Part shown: positions 49,633-58,066 of the stretch, piece after piece | Numbering within the stretch: the first letter of the stretch is position 1 | Layout of the letters: every line of letters starts with the position of its first letter | Origin: JAZKHT01 sp040385245 | GTDB taxonomy: Bacteria; Pseudomonadota; Alphaproteobacteria; Rhodobacterales; Rhodobacteraceae | NCBI GenBank assembly: GCA_040385245.1 | Contig: JAZKHT010000008.1 | Location: forward strand, 1-64,000 | DNA: 64,000 nt | Reading direction: 5' to 3' | Program-made: the position numbers and the translations under genes | Notes under the pieces: model-generated | What the model was told of the DNA's origin: nothing | Database searches by the model: none | The model's input: only the letters and a program-made list of their open reading frames with translations

Positions 49633-50910
49633 TCAGCTGCGCAGGATCGACCGGCCTGCGAAATCGGCCGTTTCGCCCAGCATTTCTTCGATGCGGATCA
49701 ACTGGTTGTATTTCGCCAACCGGTCCGACCGGGCAAGGCTGCCGGTCTTGATCTGACCGCAGTTGGTGGCCACGGCCAGATCGGCAATGGTGCTGTCTTC
49801 GGTTTCACCCGACCGGTGGCTCATCACGTTGGTATAGCGGGCGCGGTGGGCCATATCGACGGCCTCAAGCGTTTCGGTCAGGGTGCCGATCTGGTTGACC
49901 TTCACCAGCATCGAGTTGGCGCAGCCGCGCGCGATGCCTTCGGCCAGACGGCGGGGGTTGGTCACGAACAGATCATCCCCCACCAGTTGCAGCTTGTTGC
50001 CCAACTGTTCGGTCAGCAGCGCCCAACCTTCCCAATCGTCTTCGGCCATCCCGTCCTCGATCGAGATGATCGGGTAGTCGGCGGCCAGCGCGCCCAAGTA
50101 AGCCGCGTTTTCGGCGGATGTCAGGGTTTTGCCTTCACCGGAAAGGACATAGTGGCCGTTCTTGAAGTATTCCGTCGCTGCACAATCCAGCGCCAGATAG
50201 ATATCCTCGCCGGGGCGGTAGCCTGCCTTTTCAATCGACTTCAGAATGAAATCCAGCGCCGAGCGGGTGGACGACAGGTTGGGGGCAAAGCCGCCCTCGT
50301 CGCCGATGCCAGTGGACAGACCCGCCGCCGACAACTCTTTCTTCAGGGTGTGGAACACCTCTGACCCCATGCGGACGGCGTCGCGGATATTGTCCGCGCC
50401 GACCGGCATGATCATGAATTCCTGAATGTCGATCGGGTTGTCGGCATGCGCGCCGCCGTTGATGATGTTCATCATAGGCACCGGCAACACGCGGGCCGAG
50501 GTGCCGCCGATATAGCGATAAAGCGGCTGCCCCGTCACTTCGGCTGCGGCCTTGGCCACGGCCAGCGACACGCCCAGAATGGCGTTTGCGCCCAGACGGC
50601 CCTTGTTGTGGGTGCCGTCCATTTCGATCATCGTGCGGTCGATGCCGATCTGTTCGGTGGCGTCATAGCCGACGATTTCTTCGGCAATCTCGCCGTTGAC
50701 GGCGGCGACAGCCTCAAGCACGCCTTTGCCCATGTAGCGGGATTTGTCGCCGTCGCGGCGTTCGACCGCCTCGTGCGCGCCGGTCGATGCGCCCGATGGC
50801 ACGGCGGCGCGGCCCATGGCGCCGCTTTCCAGATGGACGTCAACCTCGATCGTCGGGTTGCCCCGGCTGTCCAGGATTTCGCGGGCGTGGATGTCGATGA
50901 TCGTGCTCAT
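49633..50910 (-). CDS. eno: Enolase
   Basis: 425 aa; converts 2-phosphoglycerate to phosphoenolpyruvate. IHAREILDSRGNPTIEVDV start, GDEGGFAPNL, ISIEDGMAEDDW metal ligands, LLVKVNQIGTLTETLEA-type signature and SHRSGETEDSTIADLAV are present. Separated from the downstream terminator by 23 nt; EamA-fur lie upstream on the same strand. Confidence 0.97.
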   Translation of the reverse strand: MSTIIDIHAREILDSRGNPTIEVDVHLESGAMGRAAVPSGASTGAHEAVERRDGDKSRYMGKGVLEAVAAVNGEIAEEIVGYDATEQIGIDRTMIEMDGTHNKGRLGANAILGVSLAVAKAAAEVTGQPLYRYIGGTSARVLPVPMMNIINGGAHADNPIDIQEFMIMPVGADNIRDAVRMGSEVFHTLKKELSAAGLSTGIGDEGGFAPNLSSTRSALDFILKSIEKAGYRPGEDIYLALDCAATEYFKNGHYVLSGEGKTLTSAENAAYLGALAADYPIISIEDGMAEDDWEGWALLTEQLGNKLQLVGDDLFVTNPRRLAEGIARGCANSMLVKVNQIGTLTETLEAVDMAHRARYTNVMSHRSGETEDSTIADLAVATNCGQIKTGSLARSDRLAKYNQLIRIEEMLGETADFAGRSILRS

Positions 50911-50955
50911 GGGCGGGTGCCTCCGATGGCTGCGATGGTGCTCTCGCCCGCGTCT

Positions 50956-51858
50956 TTAGCGTGGCGAGGCGTTTATGGAAAGGGCGCGTTGTTTGACCGC
51001 CCGTTCGCGCGCAAAGGTATAAAGCCCCGATGCGATGATGACCGCAGCGCCTGTCAGGGTGATCAGATCGGGCCGTTCGCCAAAGACCAGCGCGCCGATG
51101 ATCAGCGCGAAGATCAGGCGGGAATAGCGAAAGGGCGTGATCGCCGAAATCTCGCCCAAACGCATCGCCGCCGTCAGCGACCAATAGGCGACGATGGAAA
51201 AGCTGACCGCCCCGAACAACAGTCCCGTCTGCGGCAGGGTCGGCACAGATGCACCGCCGCTGACGGCCAGCATCCCGGCGCCCAGGGCCGCAACCGCCAC
51301 GAACCCCCAGGCAGACACCTGAACCGAAGAAATCTCGGCAGGCACCCGCCGGGTAAAGATGTCGCGCGCGCCAAGCCCCACCACCGCCAGCACCGCCCAC
51401 AGCGCCTGCGCATCGAACCCGCCGAAACCGGGGCGGATCACCAGCAGCACACCGCCGAACCCCACCGCAATCGCCGTCCAGCGCCGCCAGCCGACCTTTT
51501 CGCCCAAAAACAGCGCGGCCCCCATCGTCACGAACAACGGCATCGCCTGCACCACCGCCGACAGGGTGGACAGATCAATCCGCGCCAACGCGAGGATAAA
51601 GCCGTAAGTGCCCGCCATCTCTCCGATATTGCGCCCTATCACCGCCGGATGAAAGGCGCGGGCAGACCAGACGGACGCCCCCTGCGCCGCTGCCATCAGG
51701 GCAAAGACCGCCCCGCCGGCAAGACCGATGAACAGCAGGATCTGGCCGGGCGGCAGATCGGCTGCGGCCCATTTGATGAACATGTCCTCGATGGCGAAAC
51801 CAGCCATGGAAAACACCATCAGCAGACTGCCGCGCAGATTGTCCTTTGCGTGAAACAT
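50956..51858 (-). CDS. DMT-superfamily (EamA) transporter
   Basis: 300 aa with about ten membrane segments (SLLMVFSMAGFAIEDMFIKW, LSAVVQAMPLFVTMGAALFL, VGFGGVLLVIRPGFGGFD, VIIASGLYTFARERAVKQ). The ATG shares one base with the fur stop, so it is translated with fur. Substrate unknown; a link to metal or haem homeostasis is only a guess from the operon. Confidence 0.88.
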   Translation of the reverse strand: MFHAKDNLRGSLLMVFSMAGFAIEDMFIKWAAADLPPGQILLFIGLAGGAVFALMAAAQGASVWSARAFHPAVIGRNIGEMAGTYGFILALARIDLSTLSAVVQAMPLFVTMGAALFLGEKVGWRRWTAIAVGFGGVLLVIRPGFGGFDAQALWAVLAVVGLGARDIFTRRVPAEISSVQVSAWGFVAVAALGAGMLAVSGGASVPTLPQTGLLFGAVSFSIVAYWSLTAAMRLGEISAITPFRYSRLIFALIIGALVFGERPDLITLTGAAVIIASGLYTFARERAVKQRALSINASPR

Positions 51859-52268
51859 CAGGTCTTCTTGACCGGGACGCCCAGCAGTTCCAGCCGGTGA
51901 CCGACAAGGCGGTATCCCAGACGTTCGGCGATGCGTTCCTGCAACGCCTCGATGTCGGGGTCTATGAACTCGATCACGGCACCTGTGTTCACGTCGATCA
52001 GGTGGTCGTGGTGGTCGCGTTCGGCGTCTTCATAGCGCGCGCGACCGTCTCCGAATTCCAGCCGGTCCAGAATGCCCGCCTCTTCAAACAGTTTTACCGT
52101 GCGGTAGACCGTCGCGATGGAAATGCGCGGGTCGATCTGGGCCGCGCGGGCGTACAGCTCTTCGACATCGGGGTGATCTTCAGCCGCACCGATGACGCGC
52201 GCAACGATGCGGCGCTGTTCGGTCATGCGCAGGCCCTTTGCCTCGCAGCGTGCGATGATGTCGGCCAT
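51858..52268 (-). CDS. fur: Fur/Mur-family metal-responsive regulator
   Basis: 136 aa. N-terminal winged helix (CEAKGLRMTEQRRIVARVIG, DPRISIATVYRTVKLFEEAG) and C-terminal metal-binding dimer domain (DHHDHLIDVNTGAVIEF). No CxxC pairs are present, unlike E. coli Fur; the sequence fits the alphaproteobacterial Fur/Mur branch, which often answers to manganese. The absence of the Irr haem motif argues against Irr. ATG 52268 is preferred over ATG 52298. Confidence 0.9.
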   Translation of the reverse strand: MADIIARCEAKGLRMTEQRRIVARVIGAAEDHPDVEELYARAAQIDPRISIATVYRTVKLFEEAGILDRLEFGDGRARYEDAERDHHDHLIDVNTGAVIEFIDPDIEALQERIAERLGYRLVGHRLELLGVPVKKT

Positions 52269-52418
52269 GGCATGACCCCCGTGCCTGATGATCGTCATGC
52301 CGCGCCTTTACGTCATAAGTCGGGGCAGGGCCAGAGTTTTCCCGCCCCACACCGCCCTGCCTTGACACGGCGCGTTCCGCATTCAAAGGCTGTGCAGCCA
52401 AGCCGGAAAGGGCACAGG

Positions 52419-53300
52419 ATGGAACGTAAGGACAGGCTGGACGCCTTTGGGGGCGGGGCCTTGCTGGGCGTGACGCTGTTGCTGGCGCTGAACCAGATCG
52501 TGGTGAAACTGGTCAATGTCGGCCTGCAACCGGTGTTCTTTGCCGGGGCGCGGTCGTTTCTGGCGATCTTTTTCGTCGGCGCATGGCTGTGGTACAAGGG
52601 GCGCCCACCGGTTCTGAAACGCGAACATGTCCTGCCCGGCCTGCTGATCGGCACCGTGTTTGCAGCCGAGTTCCTGTGCCTGTTCATCGCCCTCGATCTG
52701 ACATCGGTCAGCCGCGCGTCGGTGATCTTTTATTCCATGCCGGTGTGGATGGCGGTTCTTGCCCACTTCGGCCTGCCCGGTGAACGGATCACCCCCATCA
52801 AGGCCGCCGGGTTGTTGTGCGCCTTTGCGGGCACGGCCTGGGCCATCCTGTCGCGCGATCCGAACACCGAAGGCAGCCTGATCGGCGATCTGTGCGCCTT
52901 GGGCGGGGCCATCGGCTGGGCGCTGACGGCCTTTGTCGCGCGGGCTTCGCGCCTGCGGCTGGCGGGGCCGGAAATGCAGTTGTTCTGGATGGTGCTTGTG
53001 TCAGCCCCGATCCTGCTGCTGGCAGCACCGCTGTTCGGCCCGCTGATCCGGGACCTGCAGCCCCTACATATCGTGGGTCTGGTGTTCCAATCCTCGGTCG
53101 TGGTGGCGGGCGGATTCATCTGCTGGCTGTGGCTTTTGTCGACCTATCCCACCGCGACGGTCGCCAGCTTTTCGTTTCTGACCCCCATTTTGGCGCTGAC
53201 CATGGGCTGGCTGTTCTTTTCCGAGTCGCTGACCCCGTCCATCCTGGGGGCGGCAGGGCTGGTTGCGGTCGGCATCGTGCTGATCAACCGCAAGGTGTAG
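52419..53300 (+). CDS. DMT-superfamily (EamA) transporter
   Basis: 293 aa with about ten membrane segments (GALLGVTLLLALNQIVVKLV, VIFYSMPVWMAVLAHFGLPG, GAAGLVAVGIVLINRKV). GGAAAGG is upstream of ATG 52419. Divergent from fur with 150 nt between; possibly regulated from the same region. Substrate unknown. Confidence 0.88.
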   Translation: MERKDRLDAFGGGALLGVTLLLALNQIVVKLVNVGLQPVFFAGARSFLAIFFVGAWLWYKGRPPVLKREHVLPGLLIGTVFAAEFLCLFIALDLTSVSRASVIFYSMPVWMAVLAHFGLPGERITPIKAAGLLCAFAGTAWAILSRDPNTEGSLIGDLCALGGAIGWALTAFVARASRLRLAGPEMQLFWMVLVSAPILLLAAPLFGPLIRDLQPLHIVGLVFQSSVVVAGGFICWLWLLSTYPTATVASFSFLTPILALTMGWLFFSESLTPSILGAAGLVAVGIVLINRKV

Positions 53301-53596
53301 TCACTTCGGTAGAATCGCCCTGCGCTGCGCATCCCCAGATCGGGGCGGATTCATCCGGTTTGTCAAAGACCTATGCCAAGTCTGCGGCGGGGCGCGAAAA
53401 TCTGCAATCGGTCCCCTGCATACCGTCGTTTTGTCCACAGCCTGATCCACAGGCCCACAGCGACAACCGGTCATTTCTGCCACTGCGGCGCGCGTGCCAC
53501 GCCTGCCACGTCAAGGTGGAAAATTTCCGTCCCGGTGCAAAAAATGCGTTGAACGTGGTTATCAAATACGACAGTTTGATCAGGCAGTGCGATGAG
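53301..53596. other. Gene-poor stretch upstream of nrdJ
   Basis: The 478-nt gap (53301-53778) has no convincing reading frame. ATCAAA at 53561-53566 and TTTGAT at 53575-53580 make an inverted repeat with 8-nt spacer; the rest before the NrdR-box-like site shows no clear structure. No intact cobalamin riboswitch was found. Confidence 0.4.
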
Positions 53597-53612
53597 CCAC
53601 AACATATAGTGG
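53597..53612 (+). promoter_or_regulatory. NrdR box upstream of nrdJ
   Basis: CCACAACATATAGTGG agrees with 13 of 16 positions of the NrdR consensus acaCwAtATaTwGtgt. It contains TATAGT, so repressor would cover a -10. Located 167 nt before the nrdJ start. Only one box is seen, while most nrd promoters carry two. Confidence 0.55.
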
Positions 53613-53778
53613 CGGCAGGGGCGGCAGTAGAAACAAGTGAAACAGCGATACGTCCATTGGGCGTGGGTCTTGCCCGCATGGGGCAGGATCGCCGTTCTGT
53701 TGTGCGGGTGTTTTTGTTGCAGCATTTGGATTCAGCAGCAGGCGCAAAGACGTCTGCATTCAAAAGGAGACGGGGCAG

Positions 53779-56700
53779 ATGAAGATCGAGCGCAAGTTTA
53801 CCACGGAAGCCACCGGCGCATACGGCGCTTTGGCTTTCGCCCTGACCACCTCTGAAATCCGCAATCCTGATGGAACAATCGTGTTCCGCAACGAGGCCGT
53901 CGAAGTCCCCGAAGGCTGGAGCCAGGTCGCATCCGACGTGCTCGCCCAAAAGTATTTCCGCAAGGCCGGCGTTCCGGCAGCATCCAAACGCGTCAAGGAA
54001 AAGGGCGTGCCCGAATTCCTGTGGCGGTCCGTCCCGGACGATGTCGCCCTTGCCAAAATGCCCGAAACCGCGCGCTTTGTCGGTGAGACATCCGCCAAGC
54101 AGGTCTTTGACCGTCTGGCCGGGGCTTGGGCCTATTGGGGCTGGAAGGGCGGCTATTTCACCACCGAATCCGACGCCCGCGCCTACTACGACGAGATGCG
54201 CTTCATGCTGGCCCGCCAGATGGCGGCCCCGAACAGCCCGCAGTGGTTCAACACCGGTCTGCACTGGGCCTACGGCATCGACGGCCCAAGCCAGGGGCAT
54301 TTTTACGTCGATCACGAGACCGGCGTGCTGACCAAATCCAGCAGCGCCTATGAACACCCCCAGCCGCACGCCTGCTTTATCCAGTCGGTCAAGGATGATC
54401 TGGTGGGCGATGGCGGCATCATGGACTTGTGGGTGCGCGAGGCGCGCCTGTTCAAATACGGCTCCGGCACCGGCACCAACTTCTCAAGCCTGCGCGGCGA
54501 AGGGGAAAAGCTGTCGGGCGGCGGCAAATCGTCGGGCCTGATGGGATTCCTGAAAATCGGTGACCGCGCGGCGGGCGCGATCAAATCGGGCGGCACCACG
54601 CGCCGCGCGGCCAAGATGGTGATCTGTGACATGGATCACCCCGACATCGAGGCCTTCGTCAACTGGAAGGTGATCGAGGAACAAAAGGTCGCCAGCCTTG
54701 TGGCCGGATCAAAAGCGCACGAGGCGCGGTTGAACGAGATCTTCACCGCGATCCGCACCTGGGATGGCAGTTCCGAGGATTCGGTTGATCCGTCCAAGAA
54801 CCCGGCGCTGAAATCGGCGATCAAATCGGCCAAAAAGGCGATGATTCCCGACACCTACACCAACCGCATCCTGCAATACGCCAAGCAGGGCTTTACCAGC
54901 ATCGAATTCCCTACCTATGACACCGACTGGGATTCCGAGGCCTACATCACCGTGTCGGGCCAGAACTCCAACAACTCGGTCCGCGTCACGGATGCCTTCC
55001 TGAAGGCGGTCAAGGATGATGCCGACTGGGCGCTGATCCGCCGCACCGATGGCAAGACCGCGAAAACCCTGAAGGCGCGCGATCTGTGGGACCAGATCGG
55101 CCACGCCGCATGGGCCTGCGCCGATCCGGGCATCCAGTTCCACGACACCGTCAACGCCTGGCACACCTGCCCCGAAGATGGCGCGATCCGTGGATCGAAC
55201 CCCTGTTCCGAATACATGTTCCTTGACGATACCGCCTGCAATCTGGCGTCGATGAACTTGTTGACGTTCTTTGCCAACGGCAAGTTCGACGCCGATGCCT
55301 ATGTGCACGCCAGCCGCCTGTGGACCGTGACGCTGGAAATTTCGGTGATGATGGCGCAGTTCCCGTCAAAGGAAATCGCGCAACTGTCCTATGACTTCCG
55401 CACGCTGGGCCTTGGCTATGCCAACATCGGCGGGCTGCTGATGAACATGGGCCTTGGCTATGACAGCAAGGAAGGCCGCGCGCTGTGCGGTGCGCTGACT
55501 GCGATCATGACTGGTGTCGCCTATGCCACATCCGCCGAAATGGCGGGCGAGTTGGGCCCGTTCCCCGGCTACAAGCGCAACGCGGCCCATATGCTGCGCG
55601 TGATCCGCAACCACCGCCACGCGGCCTATGGCAAGACCAGCGGCTATGATGGCGTCAACGTCAACCCGGTTGCCTTGGATCAGGTGAACTGCCCCGATGA
55701 AACCCTTGTTTCCCTTGCCAAATCCGCCTGGGACGAGGCTTTGGCATTGGGCGAGGCGCATGGCTATCGCAACGCGCAGACCACCGTCATCGCCCCCACG
55801 GGCACCATCGGTCTGGTGATGGATTGCGACACGACCGGGATCGAGCCGGATTTCGCGCTGGTCAAGTTCAAGAAACTGGCGGGGGGTGGCTATTTCAAGA
55901 TCATCAACCAGTCGGTTCCGGCGGCGCTGGAAAAGCTGGGCTATAGTTCGGCGCAAGTGGCCGAGATTGTCGCCCATGCCGTTGGTCACGGCTCTATCGG
56001 CAATTGCCCCGGCATCAACACCACATCTCTTGTCGGCCACGGTTTCGGCGCGCGCGAGTTGGAAAAGATCGAAGCGGCCTTGCCGTCGGCCTTTGACATC
56101 CGGTTTGTGTTCAACCAGTGGACGCTGGGTGTCGATTTCTGCAAAGGCAATCTGGGTATCCCGGATGAAAAGCTGGCCGATCCGACTTTTGACCTGCTGC
56201 GCCACCTTGGGTTCACCAAGGCCCAGATCGACGCCGCCAATGACCACGTCTGCGGGACGATGACGCTGGAAAACGCGCCGCACCTGAAGCCGGAACACTA
56301 TTCCGTCTTTGACTGCGCCAACCCCTGCGGCAAGACCGGCAAACGCTATCTGTCGGTGGAAAGCCATATCCACATGATGGCCGCCGCCCAATCCTTTATT
56401 TCGGGCGCGATTTCCAAGACGATCAACATGCCGAATTCCGCCAGCATCGGCGAAACGCTGGCAGCGTATGAACTGTCGTGGTCGCTGGGGATCAAGGCCA
56501 ACGCCCTTTATCGCGATGGATCGAAGCTGAGCCAGCCGCTGGCCTCTGCACTGGTCGAGGATGACGACGAGGCGGAAGAAATCCTTGCCACCGGCTCGCA
56601 GCAGGAAAAGGCCGCTGTTCTGGCCGAAAAGATCGTCGAAAAGATCATCATCAAGGAAATCATCCGCACCAACCGCGAAAAGCTGCCCGAGCGGCGCAAG

Positions 56701-57459
56701 GGCTATACCCAAAAGGCCATCGTGGGCGGGCACAAGGTGTACCTGCGCACCGGTGAATACAGCAATGGCACGCTGGGCGAGATCTTCATCGACATGCACA
56801 AGGAAGGTGCGGGCTTCCGCGCCATGATGAACAACTTTGCCATCGCCGTGTCGGTGGGCCTGCAATATGGCGTGCCGCTGGAAGAATTCGTCGAGGCGTT
56901 CACCTTCACCAAATTCGAACCCGCCGGGATGGTGCAGGGCAACGACAGCATCAAGAATGCGACGTCGATCCTGGATTACATCTTCCGCGAACTGGCCGTG
57001 TCCTATCTGGACCGCACCGATCTGGCCCATGTCAAACCGACCGGGGCCGCGTTCGACGACCTTGGCCGGGGTGAAGACGAAGGCAAACGCAACTTTTCGG
57101 AAGTAACCGAAAACGCCGCGTCGAAATCGCTTGAAGTGCTGCGCCAGATCAGCAGCACCGGCTATCTGCGCAAGCGTCTGCCGCAGGAACTGGTGGTGTT
57201 TCAGGGCGGGATCGGGCAGGGGGCCACGGCATTTGCCACCGGCACCGATCCGGTTGCCACCCTCAGCGCGCTGGTGCCCGACGTGTTCGGCGGCGGCACG
57301 GCCCTTGCCACCGGGACCGTCACCATGGACCTGCGGGTAAAGGCCAAGATGCAGGGCTACGAGGGCGACCCCTGCGGTGAATGCGGCAACTACACGCTGG
57401 TGCGCAACGGCACCTGCATGAAGTGCAACACCTGCGGCGGCACCAGCGGCTGTAGCTGA
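53779..57459 (+). CDS. nrdJ: Adenosylcobalamin-dependent ribonucleotide reductase (class II)
   Basis: 1226 aa; makes deoxyribonucleotides with a B12-generated radical, with or without oxygen. Catalytic segment GSNPCSEYMFLDDTACNLAS near residue 471 supplies the active Cys and Glu; PTGTIGLVMDCDTTGIEPDF near 675 is the substrate phosphate region. The C-terminus has paired cysteines (CGECGNYTL, CMKCNTCGG) for re-reduction or zinc. An insertion-type region around 950 carries charged helices (EDDDEAEEIL, IVEKIIIKEII). ATG follows AGGAGACGGGGCAG. Likely under NrdR control. Confidence 0.96.
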   Translation: MKIERKFTTEATGAYGALAFALTTSEIRNPDGTIVFRNEAVEVPEGWSQVASDVLAQKYFRKAGVPAASKRVKEKGVPEFLWRSVPDDVALAKMPETARFVGETSAKQVFDRLAGAWAYWGWKGGYFTTESDARAYYDEMRFMLARQMAAPNSPQWFNTGLHWAYGIDGPSQGHFYVDHETGVLTKSSSAYEHPQPHACFIQSVKDDLVGDGGIMDLWVREARLFKYGSGTGTNFSSLRGEGEKLSGGGKSSGLMGFLKIGDRAAGAIKSGGTTRRAAKMVICDMDHPDIEAFVNWKVIEEQKVASLVAGSKAHEARLNEIFTAIRTWDGSSEDSVDPSKNPALKSAIKSAKKAMIPDTYTNRILQYAKQGFTSIEFPTYDTDWDSEAYITVSGQNSNNSVRVTDAFLKAVKDDADWALIRRTDGKTAKTLKARDLWDQIGHAAWACADPGIQFHDTVNAWHTCPEDGAIRGSNPCSEYMFLDDTACNLASMNLLTFFANGKFDADAYVHASRLWTVTLEISVMMAQFPSKEIAQLSYDFRTLGLGYANIGGLLMNMGLGYDSKEGRALCGALTAIMTGVAYATSAEMAGELGPFPGYKRNAAHMLRVIRNHRHAAYGKTSGYDGVNVNPVALDQVNCPDETLVSLAKSAWDEALALGEAHGYRNAQTTVIAPTGTIGLVMDCDTTGIEPDFALVKFKKLAGGGYFKIINQSVPAALEKLGYSSAQVAEIVAHAVGHGSIGNCPGINTTSLVGHGFGARELEKIEAALPSAFDIRFVFNQWTLGVDFCKGNLGIPDEKLADPTFDLLRHLGFTKAQIDAANDHVCGTMTLENAPHLKPEHYSVFDCANPCGKTGKRYLSVESHIHMMAAAQSFISGAISKTINMPNSASIGETLAAYELSWSLGIKANALYRDGSKLSQPLASALVEDDDEAEEILATGSQQEKAAVLAEKIVEKIIIKEIIRTNREKLPERRKGYTQKAIVGGHKVYLRTGEYSNGTLGEIFIDMHKEGAGFRAMMNNFAIAVSVGLQYGVPLEEFVEAFTFTKFEPAGMVQGNDSIKNATSILDYIFRELAVSYLDRTDLAHVKPTGAAFDDLGRGEDEGKRNFSEVTENAASKSLEVLRQISSTGYLRKRLPQELVVFQGGIGQGATAFATGTDPVATLSALVPDVFGGGTALATGTVTMDLRVKAKMQGYEGDPCGECGNYTLVRNGTCMKCNTCGGTSGCS

Positions 57460-57502
57460 CGGTCGTGTAGGGGGCCACCAAGACGGGCCAATCGCCAAAG
57501 TC

Positions 57503-57527
57503 CCACAGGCCCCATCGGGGCCTGTGG
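57503..57527. other. Perfect hairpin downstream of nrdJ
   Basis: CCACAGGCCCC / GGGGCCTGTGG 11-bp stem with ATC loop, 43 nt after the nrdJ stop. It has no T run; it may slow RNA decay or aid Rho-dependent ends. Confidence 0.5.
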
Positions 57528-57611
57528 CATGTAAATGGCCCTGACCGGGCAGGACTGTCGGCCTGCCCGTTTGTGGGTGGTGGATCAGTCCGAAACCGAA
57601 AGAAGACTGTC

Positions 57612-57863
57612 ATGGACCTGATCATCGGCACCCGCCACATCACCCCCGACGCCATCACGCGCACGGCAACGGGAGTCGAGGCGATCTTGCATGGCGAGGC
57701 GCTGATGTCCCTTTTGAACGCCGCCTTTCACGGCGCAGGGACGATCGAGGTGCTGGGCGGCGATCTTGACCGTCACCGGATGGAGGTGACGGGGATCGAC
57801 ATGCAGGGGCGCGAAACCCGGATAACGCTGGCTGCGGTGGGGGTCGGGCAACGGTTGATGTGA
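57612..57863 (+). CDS. Hypothetical small protein
   Basis: 83 aa (MDLIIGTRHITPDAITRTAT and GQRLM end) with even composition, a possible beta-rich fold and codon use like its neighbours. No family is recognised. Weak GAAG upstream of the ATG. It lies between nrdJ and the flavoprotein locus on the same strand and may be part of neither. Confidence 0.55.
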   Translation: MDLIIGTRHITPDAITRTATGVEAILHGEALMSLLNAAFHGAGTIEVLGGDLDRHRMEVTGIDMQGRETRITLAAVGVGQRLM

Positions 57864-57982
57864 TGCGCAGACAGGGTGCGACATTGATGCAGGACCGTTT
57901 TTCCGGGACATGATCGGCGTGGCCGTGACCCACCGATGCAAAGGGGCGGCGCTTGTCGCAAATCGGGCTTGCTGGCATCCGA

Positions 57983-58011
57983 TTGACCACTGGCGGTGGG
58001 TGTTGTATTTC
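57983..58011 (+). promoter_or_regulatory. Candidate promoter of the flavoprotein-kinase operon
   Basis: TTGACC (57983-57988), 17 nt, TATTTC (58006-58011). Start expected near 58018, inside the palindrome at 58016-58027. Confidence 0.45.
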
Positions 58012-58015
58012 GATT

Positions 58016-58027
58016 TGGAACGTTCCA
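58016..58027. promoter_or_regulatory. LacI-type operator
   Basis: TGGAACGTTCCA is a perfect 12-bp palindrome with a central CG, the form expected for LacI-family operators. It covers the predicted transcription start of the operon that ends next to a lacI-family gene (61093-62103). Confidence 0.55.
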
Positions 58028-58066
58028 CATCCCCGCGATTCCCGGCCCGCCAAAAGGAATGACCGC

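Noticed and set aside
53440..53560. Possible cobalamin riboswitch before nrdJ (a GCCACTG stretch is present)
   Set aside because: The B12-box order and the expected GGGAA and AGTCAGGAGACC-type elements are missing; one short match is not enough.
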